A stretch of 64,000 nt of DNA from Cytobacillus depressus (lineage in GTDB: Bacteria; Bacillota; Bacilli; Bacillales; Cytobacillaceae): contig NZ_WBOS01000003.1 in the NCBI RefSeq assembly GCF_008923245.1, forward strand, positions 1 to 64,000, in the 5' to 3' direction. The notes beneath the pieces were generated by a model that saw only the letters and a list, made by a program, of their open reading frames with translations, was not told the DNA's origin and made no database searches. Made by a program: the position numbers and the translations under genes. How positions within the stretch are numbered: the first letter of the stretch is position 1; the number at the start of each line of letters is the position of its first letter. Shown here one piece after another: positions 8,188-17,112 of this stretch.

Positions 8188-11100
8188 TTAATGGTTTTGA
8201 AAAACTTCCTTCATAATCCAATAGGAATCTTTTAATCTTTCATGATAGGCAGGCTGATCCCAGTTATCCCATGTATAGGTCGCAGTATCTTCTGCCAGCA
8301 GCATTCCGTTTGTCATTTTAGGAAAACTAGTCATTTTTCCATCTTGGTCTGTCATCACAACAGCTAATCTGATTCCTTTTATTTTTTCACTGCTAGTTAA
8401 GCCTTTTTCCCATAGATTTCCGATTACTTCCTTTTGGCTCGGATCCTTCATATTTAAAATCGCCCAAGGGAGGCGAAGCTCAATTGTTTTTCGATCTTTG
8501 CTGATACTAATATCGGTTAATGAATCGAAATCTTGATGCAGGGGATTGCCATTCCCAAACATTAATTTTCCTGTTTCATACGAAAGGAAAGGCTGCTTTT
8601 CCCCGGTGGATGGAATCGTCAGCTCCTTATTTAAGGCTAACCGGATTGGGTGGAAGATCCCGTTGTTTTTTTGAGACGCATAGTCAACCTTAGGAATCAT
8701 CTTTAGCAGATTTCCGTAATGATAATAAAAGCTATCATAATAGCTGTCTATGAGAATACGTGATTGTGTTCGATCAGACAGGCTGATATGAAAATCTACT
8801 CCAAAATTAGTTCTGATCTCTTTACCATTTTGGAGAGAAAGGCTAGTTTGCCCTTGATCGTGAATAGTATCAATGAGAAAATCCGTATTGATCTGATTAG
8901 GATCGATCGGCTTTTGAGAATCTAGGCGAATAAATAAATCTTCCTCATCTGAAGTAATATACATCGCATTGGAAGGATCCTCATAGACGGGTTTAGCCCG
9001 CATTTTCTCCCAATCGGCTGTGTCGCCGTCGACATAAATTTTCGCTTCAAACGCTCCCGGCTCAAAGCTAAGCAGGCCAAAATGCTGTTCATTCGTTTGT
9101 CTGTTTGACCAGAATGGGCGGCGGTCGGGATTATCATAATCCATCGTATTCCATGTTCGTTTAAACCATTCATCTTGCCAAGAAAAGACGAGCCCGCCCG
9201 CAGCGCCTTCAGAGACAATGGACTCAAAAAGCCGCTTATTGATTTCGCCCTGTTCCTTTTCCGAATGAAAGCCTTGGTCCATTCCATCTACGTTTACATG
9301 TGTCAGTCCCCTTGATTCTGGCACACCAAATTCAGCGATGAGAACGGGCATTTCATGGGCGGAAAGAAGATCGTGTAAATATCCAGCATAATTATTCTTT
9401 TTGCCTTCGGAATCGATGTACTCAGTATATTTCTTTTCATAGTTCAAGAAATCCGGGTAATAGGGGTACACATGATAGGACGCGAATAAGCCCGCATGAA
9501 AATTAGTTGTTCTGATAATATGATTTGGGTCGACAGTAACCATGTCTTCATTTTCACTAGGTTCGGCAGGGTGGGTGAGCAGGTCGGTCGTCACCCAATT
9601 TGTGAAGCTCATCGAATGCTGCCATTGATATGTTTTCATTCCATAGGCCGTTGTAAATTCCATTAATTGAGTAAGCCATATTTCAAATGGCGACGCATCA
9701 TGAGTCCGGAAAAATTCCCCTGCAAATGCCTTCATCCCTTTATGTTTCTCGTTCGTGCTCACAACAGCCTGAGGGTCCCACTCGATGCCGATAATAAAAC
9801 CAAGGACATAAGGCGAAATATTATACTTGTATTCGCCGGAAGCATGACCGGGTCTTTCCGGAAGTTTGGCCTGTCCGTGGACAATATCAATGATGTGCTT
9901 GATTTCTTGTTTAAAATCGTCAGTGACTTCCGGATGAAAGGCATCTTGATAATGAACGAGATTTTCCTCATTTACCCACGCTCCGTGAAATAAATAAAGC
10001 GGCTTTTCCGCAATCAGATTATATTCATAAAACGCTTCGTAAAAGGCAGGGGGATGGATCGTGTAGACGCGAATGGCATTGGCATTCATCGCGCCGATCG
10101 CCTTGAACCAGCGGAAATATTCATCCTTCGTAATGCCAGTTTCACCTGGAAATGTGCCAGGCTTGGCGATCCCCATATTGACGCCCTTCACAAGGATGTT
10201 TTCCCATTGGCCGTTTTTTTGAATTTGAATGGAGTTCTCGTTTGTTCGGCTATTTAGCTGTACTCCATCGATTTGCATAATCTCAACCTGTTTTTGATCT
10301 TTCCGAAGATCTAGTCCATTGGCCAGCAGCCCTTTCATCATCGGAACATACGCCTTCCAATAGAAAGAATCGTCAGCGGCCATATGCTGCTTCCACCATG
10401 AAATCCCTTTTGTTTGATAGATTCCTGGGGCATCAGCTTCCACGGAAAAATCGCCGGCGAAGTAGTAGGACGTATATTTTGCTGTTTGCTGGAGAACGAC
10501 AGCTGGAAATTGCGCAGGTAAGCCAAGACTTTTCAGACGGGCTTTCGCTTCCTTTGAAACGGGCATTTGATAGACAGCAGCCACTTCATCCTCATCCCTT
10601 GCCTCTACAAGTTGAAACCAGCCTTTGTAATCAGCCGCGAGCTTTGAACCGAGAAGTTTTTCTCCTTTTTTCGTATATTGAAAGGAAATGCCCTCTCCGG
10701 TTAAATCCTTTTGCTCGATAACGATGACAAAGCCATCTTGATTCACTAAAATAATCCCCGAGCCGTTAAACGTCCATTTCCCCTCGTAATTTTTTTTTAC
10801 CCATGAAGGGATTTCGGCGCTTGCCAGATCGGAAAAATATTTGCCAGCCCAGCCGTTCCAGTTTATATTGAACAGATTCTTTACTTTTTCACTTACAGGA
10901 CCAGTTGAAGCACTCGCGAGTGTGCTGTATTCAGAGATAACCGTCTTGCCACTTGAATGAATAAGCGCTTTTTCCAATTCGCTCAATTGCTCTTTGTTTA
11001 AGGAGCCTTCGTGGTCAGCTAAATAATAGACATCATAATTTGTAGAAACACGCTGATCATTCGGCAAAAATGAAAACTTCTTCGCTTTTTCATGATTGAA

Positions 11101-11265
11101 TAGCCAAGCGAGCCCTTGATTTTCCGAGTCATTCCCTAAGATAAGCGTGCTAAAAGGATGATTCGCTTTTAGCTGCCAAAGCCAAAAGGGACTTGTCACC
11201 GCAAGCAAAAGGAAAAAAATAAAGCTAAATACAGCCAGCTGAGATTTTGTTAGTAATTTATTCAT
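8188..11265 (-). CDS. Membrane-anchored glycoside hydrolase-like protein of an exopolysaccharide operon
   Basis: 1025 residues. One N-terminal hydrophobic segment (residues about 11-31) with no clear cleavage site suggests an uncleaved anchor and an extracellular body. Residues about 60-230 form an alpha/beta region I cannot assign. Residues about 350-720 look like a TIM-barrel glycosidase: GVNMGIAKPG, NAIRVYTIHPP, FIIGIEWDP and LIAEFGVPESRG, where the Glu of the last would be the candidate nucleophile and the Glu of GIEWDP the acid/base. The C-terminal about 280 residues (starting VDGDTADWE) resemble a beta-sandwich carbohydrate-binding module. It overlaps the upstream glycosyltransferase gene by four bases, so it probably processes or releases the polymer that enzyme makes. 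Family assignment is tentative and catalysis unproven. Confidence 0.7.
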   Translation of the reverse strand: MNKLLTKSQLAVFSFIFFLLLAVTSPFWLWQLKANHPFSTLILGNDSENQGLAWLFNHEKAKKFSFLPNDQRVSTNYDVYYLADHEGSLNKEQLSELEKALIHSSGKTVISEYSTLASASTGPVSEKVKNLFNINWNGWAGKYFSDLASAEIPSWVKKNYEGKWTFNGSGIILVNQDGFVIVIEQKDLTGEGISFQYTKKGEKLLGSKLAADYKGWFQLVEARDEDEVAAVYQMPVSKEAKARLKSLGLPAQFPAVVLQQTAKYTSYYFAGDFSVEADAPGIYQTKGISWWKQHMAADDSFYWKAYVPMMKGLLANGLDLRKDQKQVEIMQIDGVQLNSRTNENSIQIQKNGQWENILVKGVNMGIAKPGTFPGETGITKDEYFRWFKAIGAMNANAIRVYTIHPPAFYEAFYEYNLIAEKPLYLFHGAWVNEENLVHYQDAFHPEVTDDFKQEIKHIIDIVHGQAKLPERPGHASGEYKYNISPYVLGFIIGIEWDPQAVVSTNEKHKGMKAFAGEFFRTHDASPFEIWLTQLMEFTTAYGMKTYQWQHSMSFTNWVTTDLLTHPAEPSENEDMVTVDPNHIIRTTNFHAGLFASYHVYPYYPDFLNYEKKYTEYIDSEGKKNNYAGYLHDLLSAHEMPVLIAEFGVPESRGLTHVNVDGMDQGFHSEKEQGEINKRLFESIVSEGAAGGLVFSWQDEWFKRTWNTMDYDNPDRRPFWSNRQTNEQHFGLLSFEPGAFEAKIYVDGDTADWEKMRAKPVYEDPSNAMYITSDEEDLFIRLDSQKPIDPNQINTDFLIDTIHDQGQTSLSLQNGKEIRTNFGVDFHISLSDRTQSRILIDSYYDSFYYHYGNLLKMIPKVDYASQKNNGIFHPIRLALNKELTIPSTGEKQPFLSYETGKLMFGNGNPLHQDFDSLTDISISKDRKTIELRLPWAILNMKDPSQKEVIGNLWEKGLTSSEKIKGIRLAVVMTDQDGKMTSFPKMTNGMLLAEDTATYTWDNWDQPAYHERLKDSYWIMKEVFQNH

Positions 11266-12662
11266 TCGGAAACACCTTTTCTCTTCATTTCTCCCCAGCT
11301 TGTATCTCCCTTGATCAGCTGCCAGATGCCTTCACATCTCCATAAAACAGTAAGCGGGCGATACCAGAGTGTTTCTGTCAGCGAATAGAAGAATAGTTTA
11401 ACTAAGTCCGAAACGTGCGGGTATTTTCGCAGGCTCCATTCCTCTAAAAGTACAGCGGCCATGGAAAAAATCGAGCCGTATAAGCAAGAAAGCAAAAAGA
11501 TTAAAATGGCAAATTCGATATATATGCCGCCTAAAAATAAAGACAAAATGACAAACAGATAGCCCATTAATTCCACAATCGGCCCGAAAAATTCTACAAT
11601 CCAAAAATAGGGGAAGGACACCCAGCCGATCGCCCCATACTTTGGATTAAAGGTAAGCTTCCGATGGGACCATAGGCTTTCGAACAATCCCCGATGCCAT
11701 CTGCTCCTTTGTTTTCGTAAAAAGGTTATGCTCTCAGGAACCTCGGTCCAGCAAACGGGATCGGGCACATACACAATTCTTTTATTAAGCTTTCTTTCCT
11801 TTATAAGCCGATGGAGCCGAACGACAAGCTCCATATCCTCGCCGACTGTATCGGTTTTATATCCGCCAGCCTCTAAAACCCAATGCTTCGAGAAGACACC
11901 GAAAGCACCCGAGATGATCAGCAATAAATTATGCCGGCTTAATCCAATCCGTCCCATTAAAAAGGCCCGCAAATATTCAATGATTTGCATAATGACGATT
12001 GGCTCCCGCGCCAACCCAACCTTTATGAGATTTCCGTCCCGGATTTGGCAGCCGTTCGCAATGCGGATACTTCCGCCGGACGCGATCACTTCCTCATTGG
12101 AATCAATAATTGGCTTCATCACCTTTAGGAAGGCATCTCTTTCAAGAACCGAATCGCCATCTAATGAGCAAATATACGGGTAATGGGAAAGGTTTAATCC
12201 CGCATTGAGCGCATCTGCTTTGCCGCCATTTTCTTTATCAATCATAAATAACTTCGGTAGAATTCTAGATTGATAGACATTTTTAATCGTCTTTGTATTA
12301 ATTTGTTTCCGTATCACCTTGTCAACGGGCTTCATGTCATACTGTTCGATCATTTTTTTCACAGTGTCATCTTTTGACCCGTCATTGACAACAATAATTT
12401 CAAATTGCGGATAATGAATGCTTAGCAGGGATCTTACACTTTGGACGATTCCCGCACTTTCGTTATAGGCGGGCACGATGATGGAAACCGGCTTTGTATA
12501 AATTTCATTCATATAATCCTCATACGTCTGCCCGTAATCTAGCAAATAGCCTTTACGAATTTGGAAGAGGGAAATACATAAAATAATCGAATAAAAGGCG
12601 ATGATGATACACATATAAACTGCAATAAACCAGCCGAAAAAAACAATAATATCTGCCCACAT
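11262..12662 (-). CDS. Processive family 2 glycosyltransferase (polysaccharide synthase)
   Basis: About 466 residues. N-terminal transmembrane segments are followed by a GT-A domain with the GT2 motifs NDGS, SLDGDS (metal-binding DxD), TVGEDMEL (catalytic-base region) and QRSRW (the Q/RxxRW motif of processive synthases such as PgaC, hyaluronan and cellulose synthases). At least three C-terminal membrane helices come after. It should polymerise a nucleotide-sugar at the membrane and extrude the chain; the sugar cannot be read from sequence. The start is uncertain: a GTG at 12677 overlaps the AAGGAG site and is unlikely; ATG at 12662 has that AAGGAG 14 bases upstream. It sits between the HEAT-repeat and glycosidase-like genes in one transcription unit. 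Confidence 0.88.
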   Translation of the reverse strand: MWADIIVFFGWFIAVYMCIIIAFYSIILCISLFQIRKGYLLDYGQTYEDYMNEIYTKPVSIIVPAYNESAGIVQSVRSLLSIHYPQFEIIVVNDGSKDDTVKKMIEQYDMKPVDKVIRKQINTKTIKNVYQSRILPKLFMIDKENGGKADALNAGLNLSHYPYICSLDGDSVLERDAFLKVMKPIIDSNEEVIASGGSIRIANGCQIRDGNLIKVGLAREPIVIMQIIEYLRAFLMGRIGLSRHNLLLIISGAFGVFSKHWVLEAGGYKTDTVGEDMELVVRLHRLIKERKLNKRIVYVPDPVCWTEVPESITFLRKQRSRWHRGLFESLWSHRKLTFNPKYGAIGWVSFPYFWIVEFFGPIVELMGYLFVILSLFLGGIYIEFAILIFLLSCLYGSIFSMAAVLLEEWSLRKYPHVSDLVKLFFYSLTETLWYRPLTVLWRCEGIWQLIKGDTSWGEMKRKGVSE

Positions 12663-12683
12663 TTCCTGTGTACCCACTCCTTT

Positions 12684-13712
12684 TTAATGATTCATCCATT
12701 CCCGCGCCATATCCTTCGCAAAGCTATCATTCGAGGTTTCGAGGACGTTTCGCAAAGCTTCGATTCCGTTTGGCTGCATTCGTATCGACTGTGCTGCTTG
12801 TGAACGAACATACCAGGAGGAATCATGCAAAAGCTCCACTAATATGGGCAGCAAGGATGGCTCCTTCAAAGCACCGAATAACTTGGCCGCCACCATTCGT
12901 TCCTGCCATTGCTCGGATTGGCTTAAAGGCAAATAAGGTTTCGCATCCTTTACATAACCAATTGCCGCTAATGCTTTTACAGCCCGGAGACGCACTTCTC
13001 CTTCGTAAACAGCGAATACTTTCTCAACAAAAGTGGTGTAGGAAGTCTCCCTATAGATGGCAATACAATCGAGAATGCCCCATTGTAAGGCATCATGGCA
13101 ATGGTGGAAGCTAAGAATAAATGGCTCAAACTCCTTCTGCTGAAGCCGCATTAAAATATTGCGATATTCATAGTCTGATAACGGCAGCTGCTCTTCTAAT
13201 AAACTGTAAAGCTGGCTGAATTGGAAAGAAGCGAGAATGCGTAAGGCATGAACACGTTCATCCTGAGACGAACGAGGGTTTCTAGCGATTTTTAATATTT
13301 CCTCCTGCAATCCGAGCAAGCCAAAATCTTCTATATGATAGAGGGCATTCATTCGTTTACTCCATCTTCGGCTTCTTAAGCTTTTTAAATAATACGCCCG
13401 AAAATTCAGGTCAGCAAAGGTGTAGAGATTCTTTTTTTCTTGTTCTCCTTCGAGAATAGCTGAATAGCTGGAAAGCACTTCTTCAGCTGCCTTCAGCTTG
13501 AGCTCCGAATCTATCCGAAGATCCCTTGCTACTTTTTCCTCTGTAATAAAATCAAGGAGCGGCACGCTAAGCTTTTCTTTTAAAAGATTGATGTTCTTCC
13601 GTTCTCTTGTTTCAAAGATTTTCCGAATGATTAAGTAGGCTAATAAAAGGACGAGGAGACTAAAGATAGAGCCAGCTGCAATAGAGAGGACCTTTAGTTC
13701 ATTCGTTATCAT
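12684..13712 (-). CDS. Membrane-anchored HEAT-repeat protein
   Basis: 342 residues. One N-terminal transmembrane helix (about residues 9-29), a charged linker, then helical repeats of HEAT/PBS-lyase type from about residue 115 on (for example ERVHALRILASF, EVRLRAVKALAAIG, RMVAAKLFGAL, WYVRSQAAQSIR). These motifs are typical of protein-protein scaffolds. It follows the GGDEF gene by one base and precedes the glycosyltransferase, so a role in assembling the synthase or relaying the cytoplasmic signal to it is likely by context. No catalytic motif is visible. Confidence 0.75.
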   Translation of the reverse strand: MITNELKVLSIAAGSIFSLLVLLLAYLIIRKIFETRERKNINLLKEKLSVPLLDFITEEKVARDLRIDSELKLKAAEEVLSSYSAILEGEQEKKNLYTFADLNFRAYYLKSLRSRRWSKRMNALYHIEDFGLLGLQEEILKIARNPRSSQDERVHALRILASFQFSQLYSLLEEQLPLSDYEYRNILMRLQQKEFEPFILSFHHCHDALQWGILDCIAIYRETSYTTFVEKVFAVYEGEVRLRAVKALAAIGYVKDAKPYLPLSQSEQWQERMVAAKLFGALKEPSLLPILVELLHDSSWYVRSQAAQSIRMQPNGIEALRNVLETSNDSFAKDMAREWMNH

Positions 13713-13713
13713 A

Positions 13714-15333
13714 TTAATTCAGCCTTTGAATGAGACGATGAATTCTCGCTTCTAATTCTGTAATGCTGAAAGGCTTTGTCATATAATCATCCGCACCAAG
13801 CTTTAACGCTTCTGCAATATCGAATTCGCTTTTTCTGCCTGTAAGCATTAATACGGTAATATCCTTCGCATTCTTTGCCTGCTTCACTTTTTGCAAAACT
13901 TCTAAGCCATCCATCACAGGCATCATGCCATCAAGAATGAGGAAATGCCCGCCTTTTTCGTCCACTCTTTTTGACTGGATGAATTTCAAGCCATCTTCGT
14001 ACACTTGAACATTTAACTCAAATTGATCAAATTTCATATTTTGCAAGATTCTCATTAGCATCGTGCGGATAACGGCATCATCATCAATAACCGAAACATG
14101 CAGCGTCTTCTTCATTTGTGCTACTTGAATTTTATTTGCACTCTCCACTCTTGCGCGGCCATTTTTCTTCGCCTCATAGAGGGCAGAGTCTGCGATTTTT
14201 ATCGCATCAGGAATCGCAATTTCCGAATCTATAATCATATAAACTCCCGCGGAAAAAGTGACTGAAAACTGGGCGTCATTTTCGGAAAACACGATCTTAG
14301 AAAATTCCTGCAGCAATCTTTTCAAAATTTCTTTTGCTTCTATATCGGTTGTTGCCGGGAAGAGGATAATAAATTCTTCCCCGCCAAAGCGAAATAGAGT
14401 GTCTGTACTGCGGATGTGATCCTTCAAAAACTGAGCGAACCCAATAAGGACACGGTCCCCAGCAAGATGCCCATATGTATCATTCACCTTTTTGAAAAAG
14501 TCGATGTCCATAACGGCAACCGTAAAGGATTTTCCATTCCGCTTCATTTCATCTAAGCTTTTTTGCATCGAGTCTTGTAGGAACTTCCGATTATACACTT
14601 GAGTTAGCTCATCAATAAGGACGGATTGGTCGAAAATTTTCTTTCGATCTAAATGTCTTTCCATACGAACAAGAAATTCCTCTAAATCAATCGGCTTTTC
14701 AATGAAATCATCTGCGCCCATTTTAAACGCTTGGATCCTTGTATCGCGATCATTTTGAATGCTAATCATAATTTTAGGAATAAATTTTTTGTTTGCATGT
14801 TGTTGGATTTCCTCTAATAATTGGAATCCATTTTTATGCGGCAAGTGAAGATCGATAATTAAGCAATCTGGCCGCATATCGAAATACTGCTCCGCCGCCT
14901 TAATCGGGTCCGAATTCGCCAGCACCATCCAGCCCTTGCTCTCCATCGCATCTTTTAAGAGAATCAGCATGGAAATATCATCGTCAATTAATTGAATAAC
15001 CGGAACATGTTCCTTTCTCGTGTCCGCGATCTTCTCCTCCACCTCATGAAAATGCTCATATTCATAGCTGAACTCAATGAGATCATACAAGAAATCCCGA
15101 AGCTCATTCATTGGCCAATGCTCACCTTGTTTATTTTCCACCTTTATAAGAAGGGAAGAGGCAATCTGCTGCAGTCCGCCAAGCTGAAGGGTGCCGGCCG
15201 TTCCTTTCAACGAATGAAGGAAGCGGTGCACTTCACTATTTAAAATGGCTTCTTGCTTATCTTGTTCAAACCATTCCGTAAGCTGGTTTTTTATTTTTTG
15301 AAAAAGCAAATCTTTATATTTTTTTAAATTCAT
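13714..15333 (-). CDS. Hpt-REC-GGDEF-REC protein, probable diguanylate cyclase
   Basis: 539 residues with four modules. An Hpt domain comes first (phosphorylatable His in HRFLHSLKGTAGTL, near residue 40). Next is a receiver (Asp in CLIIDLHLPHKNG). A GGDEF domain follows with an intact GGEEF active site and an RxxD inhibitory site (RSTD) five residues before it. A C-terminal receiver has Asp in LILDGMMPVMDG and Lys in MTKPFS. The intact active site and I-site predict real cyclic-di-GMP synthesis with product inhibition, in contrast to degenerate GGDEF regulators. The start has AGGTG upstream. As the first gene of an operon encoding a polysaccharide synthase and a hybrid kinase, it probably receives phosphate from that kinase. 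Confidence 0.9.
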   Translation of the reverse strand: MNLKKYKDLLFQKIKNQLTEWFEQDKQEAILNSEVHRFLHSLKGTAGTLQLGGLQQIASSLLIKVENKQGEHWPMNELRDFLYDLIEFSYEYEHFHEVEEKIADTRKEHVPVIQLIDDDISMLILLKDAMESKGWMVLANSDPIKAAEQYFDMRPDCLIIDLHLPHKNGFQLLEEIQQHANKKFIPKIMISIQNDRDTRIQAFKMGADDFIEKPIDLEEFLVRMERHLDRKKIFDQSVLIDELTQVYNRKFLQDSMQKSLDEMKRNGKSFTVAVMDIDFFKKVNDTYGHLAGDRVLIGFAQFLKDHIRSTDTLFRFGGEEFIILFPATTDIEAKEILKRLLQEFSKIVFSENDAQFSVTFSAGVYMIIDSEIAIPDAIKIADSALYEAKKNGRARVESANKIQVAQMKKTLHVSVIDDDAVIRTMLMRILQNMKFDQFELNVQVYEDGLKFIQSKRVDEKGGHFLILDGMMPVMDGLEVLQKVKQAKNAKDITVLMLTGRKSEFDIAEALKLGADDYMTKPFSITELEARIHRLIQRLN

Positions 15334-15359
15334 ATCGTTTCACCTCATTATGTAAAACT

Positions 15360-15393
15360 AAAAAAAGCCAGCCTGTGTCATTCCGGGCCGGTT
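15360..15393 (-). terminator. Intrinsic terminator in the leader of the polysaccharide operon (attenuator candidate)
   Basis: On the minus strand CCGGCC and GGCTGG form a six-pair stem (one G-U) around a 12-base loop, followed by seven T. It lies between the promoter and the first ribosome-binding site of the minus-strand operon, not after a gene. On the plus strand no gene ends here. Confidence 0.6.
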
Positions 15394-15414
15394 CTGTTAG
15401 TTATTAGCTAATGT

Positions 15415-15476
15415 AGAGACCAGCAATCATTGTGTATCCTATAAGTATGTGATTGCATGACTAACCATTCGTCTCT
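15415..15476 (-). promoter_or_regulatory. Structured 5' leader of the GGDEF/polysaccharide operon
   Basis: Two nested stems: AGAGAC/GTCTCT at the base and TGATTGC/GCAATCA inside, closing a loop of about 20 bases. GGTTAG within this element could pair with CTAAC just before the terminator, giving a possible alternative fold. It does not match the cyclic-di-GMP, purine, T-box or ydaO consensus as I know them. Confidence 0.5.
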
Positions 15477-15523
15477 CATCATAGGGCAATAGACTCCTAT
15501 TTTTCAATGAATCTATCAACCAA

Positions 15524-15552
15524 AATATAGTACCATAGTGGACATCCGTCAA
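15524..15552 (-). promoter_or_regulatory. Sigma-A promoter of the GGDEF/polysaccharide operon
   Basis: On the minus strand TTGACG, a 17-base spacer and TATATT. The predicted start near 15517 gives a leader of about 185 bases containing the stem element and terminator listed above. Confidence 0.7.
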
Positions 15553-15708
15553 TCATTATTCTCTTGGAAAAGGTAATTTGTCAGCCGAATGTCACAAACC
15601 TAGCTAATGACAAAAGCTCAGACCGCGAAGCTGCAAATTTTTTTAATTTTAATAGTTTAAGAATCCGTCCCTTTGTTAACAATGTTAGTGAAAGGGCGGG
15701 GGAGAAAA

Positions 15709-16368
15709 ATGAAAACAAAAACTGCGGTAAAATTATATATAATTATATTATGTCTAGGAACGATTTTGAGTTTATATATTCCACAAAATGAAACGCTTGC
15801 TAATGACGAGCTTGTCATTCCGAATGAAGCCATCCGTTTAAGAATACTAGCGAATAGTGACCGAGAAGCTGATCAGGCGCTGAAAAGGGAAGTAAGAGAT
15901 GCGGTCAACGCGGAAATTACAAAGTGGGTCGGGAATTTAACCTCTATTGAAGAAGCACGACACTTATTACGTTCGAAGCTTCCAGAAATTCAGCAAATCG
16001 CTGAGCACGTTTTAGCGAAAAGCGACTCTGACCAGAAGGCGAAGGCTAATTTTGGCAAAGTCGACTTCCCAACGAAGCTATACGGACAATTTCTTTATCC
16101 AGCCGGTGAATATGAAGCGATCTTAATCACTTTAGGCGAGGGTCAAGGAGCTAACTGGTGGTGTGTATTGTTCCCGCCTTTATGCTTTTTAGATTTTTCT
16201 AATGGGGTAGCAGTCAGCGATGGATTTGAGGAAGATGGGAAGAAAGATGAAGTAGTTGCAGCGAAAGAAAAGGAGGAGCCGGCGCCGCCAATTTATACAG
16301 CGGAAGATGAGCAGCCTGTTAAAGTGAAATTCTTCCTAGTTGAACTTTGGGAGAAAATTTTCGGATAG
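15709..16368 (+). CDS. spoIIR: Stage II sporulation protein R
   Basis: 219 residues. SpoIIR is secreted from the forespore across the septum and triggers SpoIIGA-dependent processing of pro-sigma-E in the mother cell. The protein starts with an export signal (hydrophobic stretch VKLYIIILCLGTILSLY) and then carries the family core: IPNEAIRLRILANSD, and the WWCVLFPPLCFLD region near residue 145. The C-terminal tail is Lys/Glu rich. The ATG is preceded by GGGGGAG; an in-frame ATG at 15673 has no good site. A sigma-F promoter is expected, but I could not identify one with confidence. Gene order (followed by ywlB, ywlC) matches B. subtilis. Confidence 0.95.
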   Translation: MKTKTAVKLYIIILCLGTILSLYIPQNETLANDELVIPNEAIRLRILANSDREADQALKREVRDAVNAEITKWVGNLTSIEEARHLLRSKLPEIQQIAEHVLAKSDSDQKAKANFGKVDFPTKLYGQFLYPAGEYEAILITLGEGQGANWWCVLFPPLCFLDFSNGVAVSDGFEEDGKKDEVVAAKEKEEPAPPIYTAEDEQPVKVKFFLVELWEKIFG

Positions 16369-16442
16369 ACGGTTCTACTCTCTCTATTTTTTCATATGAA
16401 TATAGTAAATCACTTAATAGATATGAAAAAAGAGGTGGAGTA

Positions 16443-16886
16443 ATGGCAGATTTCATACGTTATGCAGGAGCAGATGATAGAGAGAGATTAACTATCTTTT
16501 TGGATCAGGCAAAATTAAACACAGACGGCTTAGAGCATTCAATTGATTACTTTTTAATAATGGAAAATGAGGAGAGAGAGGTCAGGGCGACACTAGGGAT
16601 TGAGCCACTAGGAAAAGTTGGGCTGCTCCGCTCTCTCGTCATGACAAAAGAAATGTCCGAAAACGATCTCTTTATTCTATTTGAGCAAATTTTACGATTG
16701 GCAAGGGAAAAGCAGTTGCAATCTCTTTATTTATCCTCAAACAAAAGAGCATCGATCGCGTTTTTTCAAATGCTTGGATTTGAAGAGGTGGACAAAAAGA
16801 GTCTTCCTGAGGAACTGTACGTATCGGATCACGTAAAACACATCTTAACTGTGGATAACTCATTCTTTTTGAAATTATCCATCTGA
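16443..16886 (+). CDS. ywlB: GNAT-family N-acetyltransferase-like protein (YwlB)
   Basis: 147 residues. The central LGKVGLLRSLVM strand and the C-terminal RASIAFFQMLGFEEV segment are typical of the acetyl-CoA-binding GNAT fold, although the canonical R/QxxGxG/A loop is not obvious (it reads VMTKEMSEND). It occupies the position of B. subtilis ywlB, between spoIIR and ywlC. Substrate unknown. The start at 16443 follows GAGGTGGAG closely; the longer reading from 16347 would overlap spoIIR and has no ribosome-binding site. Its 3' end runs into the DnaA-box cluster. Confidence 0.8.
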   Translation: MADFIRYAGADDRERLTIFLDQAKLNTDGLEHSIDYFLIMENEEREVRATLGIEPLGKVGLLRSLVMTKEMSENDLFILFEQILRLAREKQLQSLYLSSNKRASIAFFQMLGFEEVDKKSLPEELYVSDHVKHILTVDNSFFLKLSI

Positions 16887-17112
16887 AATGTGGATATATC
16901 AGTAAAGTTATGCACAAAAGTGGATTATCTATCCACAAATTGTGGATAGTACTTGAGTTATCCTCCATCTTCTTTTATACTTTCAAAAGTAATTAGCATA
17001 GAAATCAAGGATTAATCAATAAAATTCAAGGTAGTAAAAGAAGGTGGAACCTTATGAATACAAAAAGGTGGACAGTGGATAAATTTGTGGATGATCTTCA
17101 TAGTTATCCACA
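16850..17112. promoter_or_regulatory. Cluster of DnaA boxes
   Basis: Perfect 9-mers TTATCCACA (or its complement) lie at 16850-16858 and 17104-17112. Consensus-compatible TTATGCACA is at 16908-16916. One-mismatch boxes lie at 16889-16897, 16929-16937, 16941-16949, 17074-17082 and 17086-17094, with a weaker one at 16875-16883. Two further perfect boxes lie inside the downstream gene, at 17262-17270 and 17830-17838. Such density is far above chance. As I recall, the ywlC locus is one of the DnaA-bound regions in B. subtilis, which would make this a conserved site affecting initiation control or local expression. Confidence 0.8.

Noticed and set aside
15334..15520. Known cyclic-di-GMP riboswitch (GEMM-I or GEMM-II)
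   Set aside because: The conserved GEMM core sequences are absent, so only an unclassified structured leader is claimed.
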